Below are positions 59,582 through 64,000 of a stretch of DNA of 64,000 nt, one piece after another. The stretch is from contig NZ_AXAJ01000020.1 in assembly GCF_000472445.1 (NCBI RefSeq), positions 1 to 64,000 on the forward strand. The letters are read 5' to 3'. How positions within the stretch are numbered: position 1 is the first letter of the stretch; the number at the start of each line of letters is the position of its first letter. The notes under the pieces are model-generated. The model saw only the letters and a list, made by a program, of their open reading frames with translations. It was not told where the DNA came from and did no database searches. The position numbers and the translations under genes are program-made. The stretch comes from Burkholderia sp. WSM2230 (GTDB lineage Bacteria; Pseudomonadota; Gammaproteobacteria; Burkholderiales; Burkholderiaceae).

Positions 59582-61804
59582 TCAGACTTGCGTCGTGTGC
59601 ATCACCTTGTCGAGCGTGACAGGAAGATCGCGCACCCGCACACCGGTCGCGTGATACACCGCGTTGGCCAGCGCCGCACACACCCCGGTAATGCCGATTT
59701 CGCCGATGCCGCGCACACCCAGCGAATTGATATACGGATCGGGCCGGTCGAGAAACGTAATGTCGAGCGAGCCAATGTCCGCGTTCACCGGCACGTGGTA
59801 CTCCGCGAGATTCGCGTTGGTGAAGCGCCCGTAGCGCGTGTCCAGCCAGGACTCCTCCTGCAACGCCGCGCCCACGCCCCACACAATGCCGCCGAGCATC
59901 TGGCTGCGAGCGGTCTTCTCGTTGAGCACGCGCCCCACGTCATACACCGCGACCACGCGCGGCACGCGAATCGTGCCGAGGTCCGCGTCCACGCGCACTT
60001 CGACAAATACCGCGCCGAACGAGTGAAAGGAGTACTTCTGCTTCTCGTCGCCGGGCTTCACGGTAGACGTCGCCTCAATGGGCTTGCCGCCCGAGCGCGC
60101 GATGATCGCCGCGGCCGGATCGCGCCTCGCGGGTTGCGAGCGGCTCGTCACCCAGCCGTTTTCCACGGTGATGTCGTCGAGCGCCATGCCGTGTACCGGC
60201 GACGCGGGGTCCGCCAGCGCGAGCGCCATCAGTCGTGCGCGCGCCGCATTTGCCGCCTCGCGCACGGCCGGCGCCACGCTCGCCGCCGACTGCGAGCCGC
60301 CCGAGACCGGCGCCTTGGGCAGCGACGAGTCGCCGAGCGCGAAGTGGATGTTTTCCGGCGCGAAGCCGAGCGCGTCGGCGGCGACCTGGGTCATCACCGT
60401 GTACGTGCCCGTGCCGATATCCTGGGTGCCCGAGGCGACCATCGCGGTGCCGTCGGGGAGAATCCGCGCCACCGCGCCGGCCTCGCTGCGATTGGCCGGA
60501 TAGGTGGCGGTCGCCATGCCCATGCCGGTCAGCGTGTTGCCGTCACGCATCGAACGAGGTGTGGGGTTACGCCGCGACCAGCCGAATTTTTCGGCACCGA
60601 CCTGGTAGCACTCGCGCAACGACTTGCCGGACCACGGCTTGTTTTCCTGCGGATCGAACTCCGCGTAGTTCTTCAGGCGCAATGCGAGCGGGTCCATCTG
60701 GAGCGCTACCGCGAGTTCGTCCATGGCCGACTCCAGCGCGAACGAGCCGGTCGTCTCGCCGGGCGCGCGCATGAACGTCGGCGTGCCGACGTTGAGCGGC
60801 ACGAGCCGGTGCGTGGTCACCTGGTTCGGCACCGCATACAACATGCGCGTGACCATGCAGCAGGTCTCGGTCCAGTCTTCGATCATCGACGTGTTCGAGA
60901 TGCTGTCGTGGCGCACGGCGGTCAGTGTGCCGTCGCGCCGCGCGGCCAGCATGAGACGCTGTTCGGTGCGCGGGCGCGCGCCGACCGGACCGAACATCTG
61001 GGGCCGCTCGAGCACGAGCCGCACCGGACGTCCGGTCTGTTTCGCGGCCATCGCGCATAACGACACATGCGACCACGACGAGCCCTTGCAACCGAAGCCG
61101 CCGCCGACGAACGGCGAAATCACGCGCACGTCCGCCGGAGAAATGCCGAGCGTCTTCGCGACCGCCTGCACCTCGCCGCTCACGCCTTGTGTGGAATCGT
61201 AGAGCGTGAGCTGCGGGCCGTCCCAGCGCGCCATCGTCGCATGCGGCTCCATGGGATTGTGATGCTCGATAGGCGTCGTGTACGTCGCGTCGATATGCAC
61301 CGCGCCGCTTTGCATGCCGTCCTCGAAACTGCCGCGCCGCGTATCCGTTTGGCGTCCTTGCGGTTTGTCGGGCGCATGCGCGTTGGCCTTGGCCTGAGCG
61401 AAGTCGAGCGTGGCCGCGCCTGCCCGATAGGTGATGCGCAACTGGCGCGCGGCGTCGGCCGCATGTTCGAGCGTATCGGCGACGACCACCGCGACCGGCT
61501 CGTTGTTGTAATGCACTTCGTTGTCCTGTAACAGCGACAGGCGGCGGCCCTGAGGCGGCGCCAGTTGCGCCTTGCCGCCGTTCGGCAGACGCGGCGCGTT
61601 CTCGTGCGTCATTACGAGCAGCACGCCCGGCACGGCCTGGGCGCGGCTCGTGTCGATCGACGCAATCGTGCCGCGCGCAATCGTGCTCGTGACGAGCACC
61701 GCATGCGCAAGACGCGCTTCCGGAAACTCCGCCGCATAGCGCGCTTCGCCGGTCACTTTGAGCAGGCCGTCGGTGCGGTCGAACGGTTGACCGATCAGAT
61801 TCAT
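59582..61804 (-). CDS. paoC: Periplasmic aldehyde oxidoreductase, molybdenum-binding subunit PaoC
   Basis: A 740-residue xanthine dehydrogenase-family large subunit. The molybdopterin segments VGGGFGCKG and QDIGTGTYTVMTQVAADALG are present, and the catalytic Glu702 lies in RGIGEIG near the C-terminus, matching Glu692 of E. coli PaoC (732 residues). It has no signal peptide and is exported with PaoA by the Tat system. Substrates in E. coli are aromatic and other aldehydes. The start overlaps the PaoB stop (ATGA). Confidence 0.92.
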   Translation of the reverse strand: MNLIGQPFDRTDGLLKVTGEARYAAEFPEARLAHAVLVTSTIARGTIASIDTSRAQAVPGVLLVMTHENAPRLPNGGKAQLAPPQGRRLSLLQDNEVHYNNEPVAVVVADTLEHAADAARQLRITYRAGAATLDFAQAKANAHAPDKPQGRQTDTRRGSFEDGMQSGAVHIDATYTTPIEHHNPMEPHATMARWDGPQLTLYDSTQGVSGEVQAVAKTLGISPADVRVISPFVGGGFGCKGSSWSHVSLCAMAAKQTGRPVRLVLERPQMFGPVGARPRTEQRLMLAARRDGTLTAVRHDSISNTSMIEDWTETCCMVTRMLYAVPNQVTTHRLVPLNVGTPTFMRAPGETTGSFALESAMDELAVALQMDPLALRLKNYAEFDPQENKPWSGKSLRECYQVGAEKFGWSRRNPTPRSMRDGNTLTGMGMATATYPANRSEAGAVARILPDGTAMVASGTQDIGTGTYTVMTQVAADALGFAPENIHFALGDSSLPKAPVSGGSQSAASVAPAVREAANAARARLMALALADPASPVHGMALDDITVENGWVTSRSQPARRDPAAAIIARSGGKPIEATSTVKPGDEKQKYSFHSFGAVFVEVRVDADLGTIRVPRVVAVYDVGRVLNEKTARSQMLGGIVWGVGAALQEESWLDTRYGRFTNANLAEYHVPVNADIGSLDITFLDRPDPYINSLGVRGIGEIGITGVCAALANAVYHATGVRVRDLPVTLDKVMHTTQV

Positions 61805-62802
61805 GCGACACCTCCCGCGCGGCCGGCGGCCTCGTTCACCGCGCGCACGATTGCGCGTTGCGCAAGCTGAACCTTGAAGCGGTTATCGGAGAGTGGCCTC
61901 GCGTCGCTTAACGCGGCGGCCGCCGCGCGGCTCAGCGTGGCTTGCGTGAGCGGCTGGCCGTTGAGCATCTGCTCGGCGGCGCTCGCCCGCCACGGTTTGT
62001 GCGCGACGCCGCCCAGTGCGATGCGCGCGATCTGCACGCGCTCGCCGTCCATTCGCAGCGCGGCGGCGACCGACACCAGCGCGAATGCGTAACTGGCGCG
62101 GTCACGCACTTTCAGATAATGCGAATGCGCGCTGAAAAGCGCCGGCGGAAGGTCGACCGCGGTGATCAGCTCGCCGGGACGCAGCGTGGTATCGAGGTCG
62201 GGCCTGTCGCCCGGAAGGCTATGAAATTCGGCGAACGGAATGCTTCGCTCGCCGGCTGGCCCGCTCACACGCACCACGGCATCGAGCGCCGCGAGCGCGA
62301 CGCTCATGTCCGATGGATTTACCGCCACGCACTGCGAACTCGCGCCGAGAATCGCGTGCATGCGGTTATGGCCTTCCAGCGCCGCGCAGCCGCTGCCCGG
62401 CATGCGCTTGTTGCACTGTGAAAACGCGGTGTCGTAAAAGTAACCACAGCGGGTACGTTGCAGCAGATTCCCGCCGACGGTCGCCATATTTCGCAGTTGC
62501 GCCGACGCACCCGAAAGAAACGCTTGCGAGAGCAGCGGATACTGCTCGCGCACCAACGCATGATTCGCGGCGTCGCTGTTGCGCACCAGCGCACCGATGC
62601 GAATGCCGCCGCCAGGCAGCGTCGTGATGTCGTCGAGTCCGCGGATATGCGTGATGTCGACGAGCCGGACCGGCCGTTCGACACCGCCCTTCATCAGATC
62701 GAGCAGATTCGTGCCGCCGCCGATGAAGACCGTGCCCGGCTGCTGTGCCGCTCGGACTGCGCCGGCTATGTCGGCGGCGCGTTCGTAGGAGATTGCATCC
62801 AT
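61801..62802 (-). CDS. paoB: PaoB-type FAD/[4Fe-4S] subunit
   Basis: A 333-residue FAD-binding subunit (MDAISYERAADIAGAVRAAQ). FIGGGTNLLDLMKGG binds FAD, and NMATVGGNLLQRTRCGYFYD begins the extra segment with Cys residues (RCGYF, QCNKR, GSGCAAL) that in PaoB carries a [4Fe-4S] cluster. The ordinary XdhA-type subunit lacks it. ATG 62802 is chosen because the frame upstream does not resemble the family; 10 bp separate it from PaoA. Confidence 0.92.
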   Translation of the reverse strand: MDAISYERAADIAGAVRAAQQPGTVFIGGGTNLLDLMKGGVERPVRLVDITHIRGLDDITTLPGGGIRIGALVRNSDAANHALVREQYPLLSQAFLSGASAQLRNMATVGGNLLQRTRCGYFYDTAFSQCNKRMPGSGCAALEGHNRMHAILGASSQCVAVNPSDMSVALAALDAVVRVSGPAGERSIPFAEFHSLPGDRPDLDTTLRPGELITAVDLPPALFSAHSHYLKVRDRASYAFALVSVAAALRMDGERVQIARIALGGVAHKPWRASAAEQMLNGQPLTQATLSRAAAAALSDARPLSDNRFKVQLAQRAIVRAVNEAAGRAGGVA

Positions 62803-62812
62803 TCGCTCCGCC

Positions 62813-63577
62813 TCACGCGTGATCGGGTTGACCCGGGCTATCGTGTTGCCCGTTATGTTCGACGTTCGCTGCGCTCGCGGTCTGGCCGCCGCCCTCATGC
62901 ACGGTGCGTATCGCGGCCACGATGTTCGCGTAAGCGCCACAACGGCAAATATTGCCGCTCATGCGTTCGCGAATCTCGTCGTCGGAAAGTTTGATGGGGC
63001 GTCTACGGACATCCACAGTCGCGACGCTTGCCGCGCCTTTGCGAAACTCTTCCAGCAACGCAGTAGCCGAGCATAGCTGGCCCGGCGTGCAGTAGCCGCA
63101 CTGAAACGCATCGTGCTCGACGAACGCGCGTTGCAGCGGACTCAACGCGCCGTTGCTCGCGAGACCTTCGACAGTGGTGATGGCTTCGCCTTCGTGCATG
63201 ACAGCCAGCGTCAGGCATGAGTTGATGCGGCGCCCATTCGCGATGACCGTGCATGCGCCGCATTGTCCGCGGTCGCAGCCTTTTTTCGTGCCCATCAAGC
63301 CCGCATACTCGCGCAGTGCATCCAGCAGGGTCACGCGCGGTTCAAGTTGCAACGAATAAGTGCGGCCGTTCACGTTGAGTGCGACGGGCCGGGGTGGTAC
63401 CGGCTGCGAAACCGGCATTTGAGCGGCCGGCGCGGCGGGCGCCTGGGTCTGCGCGCGAAGGTGCGGTGCCGCACCGACGGTGGCCGCCGCTGCAGCCGAT
63501 TGTAGAAAACGGCGCCGCGAAGGTTGACACAAGTCCGCTTGGCCATCCGAATTTCCGCATTCGTTGTCTCTTGCCAT
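62813..63577 (-). CDS. paoA: PaoA-type [2Fe-2S] subunit with Tat signal
   Basis: A 254-residue iron-sulfur subunit. The N-terminus carries a twin-arginine signal (SRRRFLQSAAAAATVG), followed by a Pro/Ala linker. The plant-type [2Fe-2S] site is GCDRGQCGAC, the second site is in QCGYCTPGQ and ICRCGAYANI. It is the subunit that drags PaoB and PaoC to the periplasm. The start MARDNECGNSDG gives the usual distance to the RR motif. Confidence 0.93.
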   Translation of the reverse strand: MARDNECGNSDGQADLCQPSRRRFLQSAAAAATVGAAPHLRAQTQAPAAPAAQMPVSQPVPPRPVALNVNGRTYSLQLEPRVTLLDALREYAGLMGTKKGCDRGQCGACTVIANGRRINSCLTLAVMHEGEAITTVEGLASNGALSPLQRAFVEHDAFQCGYCTPGQLCSATALLEEFRKGAASVATVDVRRRPIKLSDDEIRERMSGNICRCGAYANIVAAIRTVHEGGGQTASAANVEHNGQHDSPGQPDHA

Positions 63578-63731
63578 GACGTTCTATTGACTCCGCTGAA
63601 AGGTCAATGCAGGCTGGCGATGCGTCGGTATCCGAAGCGTCGCGCGAGAACAATTCAGGGTAGCAAACCCGGCGCCGCTGCGTGTACACAGTCACGCAAA
63701 ACGGTATTGCAAATAATGGAGACAAGCACAG

Positions 63732-64000
63732 ATGACATCCGCCCTTCGAAGCAGGTCCGCGCTGTCCATTGCAATCGTCGTCGCGCTCGCTGTGAGCGCA
63801 TGCCACGGGGGACATGACGACGGCCCACCACCACCGCAAGCGAACGTGTTGCCGGACTTCATCGTCGGCACGGTCAGAACGCAGTCGTATGACGGCAATA
63901 GTGACGACCTGCTCACAGCAGGACTCGGTAAAATTGGTCTTGCATCGGCGACCGCTCCTGCGATTGCCAACGCCGCGCAACCTACCGCTGCCGAACTGCG
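63732..64000 (+). CDS. 3-hydroxybutyrate oligomer hydrolase, N-terminal part (partial)
   Basis: The ATG at 63732 (GGAGA upstream) opens a frame that runs out of the window. The first 89 residues have a lipoprotein-like signal ending LAVSACHGG and continue with YDGNSDDLLTAGLGKIGLA and AAQPTAAEL. This is the start of the exported D-(-)-3-hydroxybutyrate oligomer hydrolases of Burkholderia and Ralstonia. They split 3HB oligomers from PHB breakdown. The catalytic Ser lies beyond the end. Confidence 0.85.
   Translation, partial: MTSALRSRSALSIAIVVALAVSACHGGHDDGPPPPQANVLPDFIVGTVRTQSYDGNSDDLLTAGLGKIGLASATAPAIANAAQPTAAEL

Overview
The window is about 63-65% GC by eye, gene-dense and non-mobile, and reads as a chromosomal segment of a Burkholderia-type betaproteobacterium, most likely Paraburkholderia or a close relative. 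The grounds are the prpC-acnD-prpF methylcitrate layout, a 3-hydroxybutyrate-oligomer hydrolase start, a Burkholderia-type trimeric autotransporter with an extended signal peptide, several OFA and LysE exporters, and LysR/GntR/AraC/LuxR regulators. I see no rRNA, tRNA, insertion sequence, prophage or CRISPR array.

Layout. 0-4.2 kb: end of a propionate (2-methylcitrate) operon. 4.6-5.8 kb: a small hypothetical, then a copper-type pair (DUF305 protein and HMA metallochaperone) under a 19-bp-spacer MerR/CueR-type promoter. 5.9-16.8 kb: TPR protein, MDR reductase, orphan ABC ATPase, a divergent FtsH paralogue, two membrane acyltransferase/OpgC-type proteins and a tannase-family esterase coupled to the OpgC gene. 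17-21.7 kb: Gly-rich secreted protein, YadG/YadH-type ABC exporter, LuxR solo and AraC regulators. 22.3-26 kb: DUF3830 protein and a trimeric autotransporter adhesin. 26-29.3 kb: an OFA-family transporter with its 42-residue partner, and an MHS-family transporter.

29.6-45.2 kb is the most interesting part. A GntR/FCD regulator is followed by a ThDP-dependent lyase/decarboxylase that is not canonical oxalyl-CoA decarboxylase. Then come a formyl-CoA:oxalate CoA-transferase homologue (Frc, catalytic Asp168), a one-chain ADP-forming acyl-CoA synthetase, a fumarylacetoacetate-hydrolase-fold enzyme and a PntB-like membrane protein that lacks the NADP domain. A CbbR-like LysR, an OxlT-type oxalate transporter that keeps both substrate-binding charges (Arg286, Lys368), a second LysR, an aldehyde dehydrogenase and a PanE-like reductase complete the region. 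Two sets of repeated operator-like motifs tie parts of it together: a 16-bp motif around the GntR gene, and a 13-bp motif near the LysR and panE promoters. I read it as a catabolic island for oxalate or another small 2-oxo/2-hydroxy acid activated as a CoA ester.

45-53 kb: LysE exporters, a lipoprotein, YigZ, an isomerase, a second FtsI-type transpeptidase and a Cache-domain chemoreceptor. 53.6-57.6 kb: a compact 2-aminoethylphosphonate synthesis operon (PEP mutase fused to a nucleotidyltransferase, phosphonopyruvate decarboxylase, AEP transaminase). 58-63.6 kb: a PIG-L deacetylase, a MocA-like cytidylyltransferase and a PaoABC periplasmic aldehyde oxidoreductase. The window ends inside a 3-hydroxybutyrate oligomer hydrolase gene.
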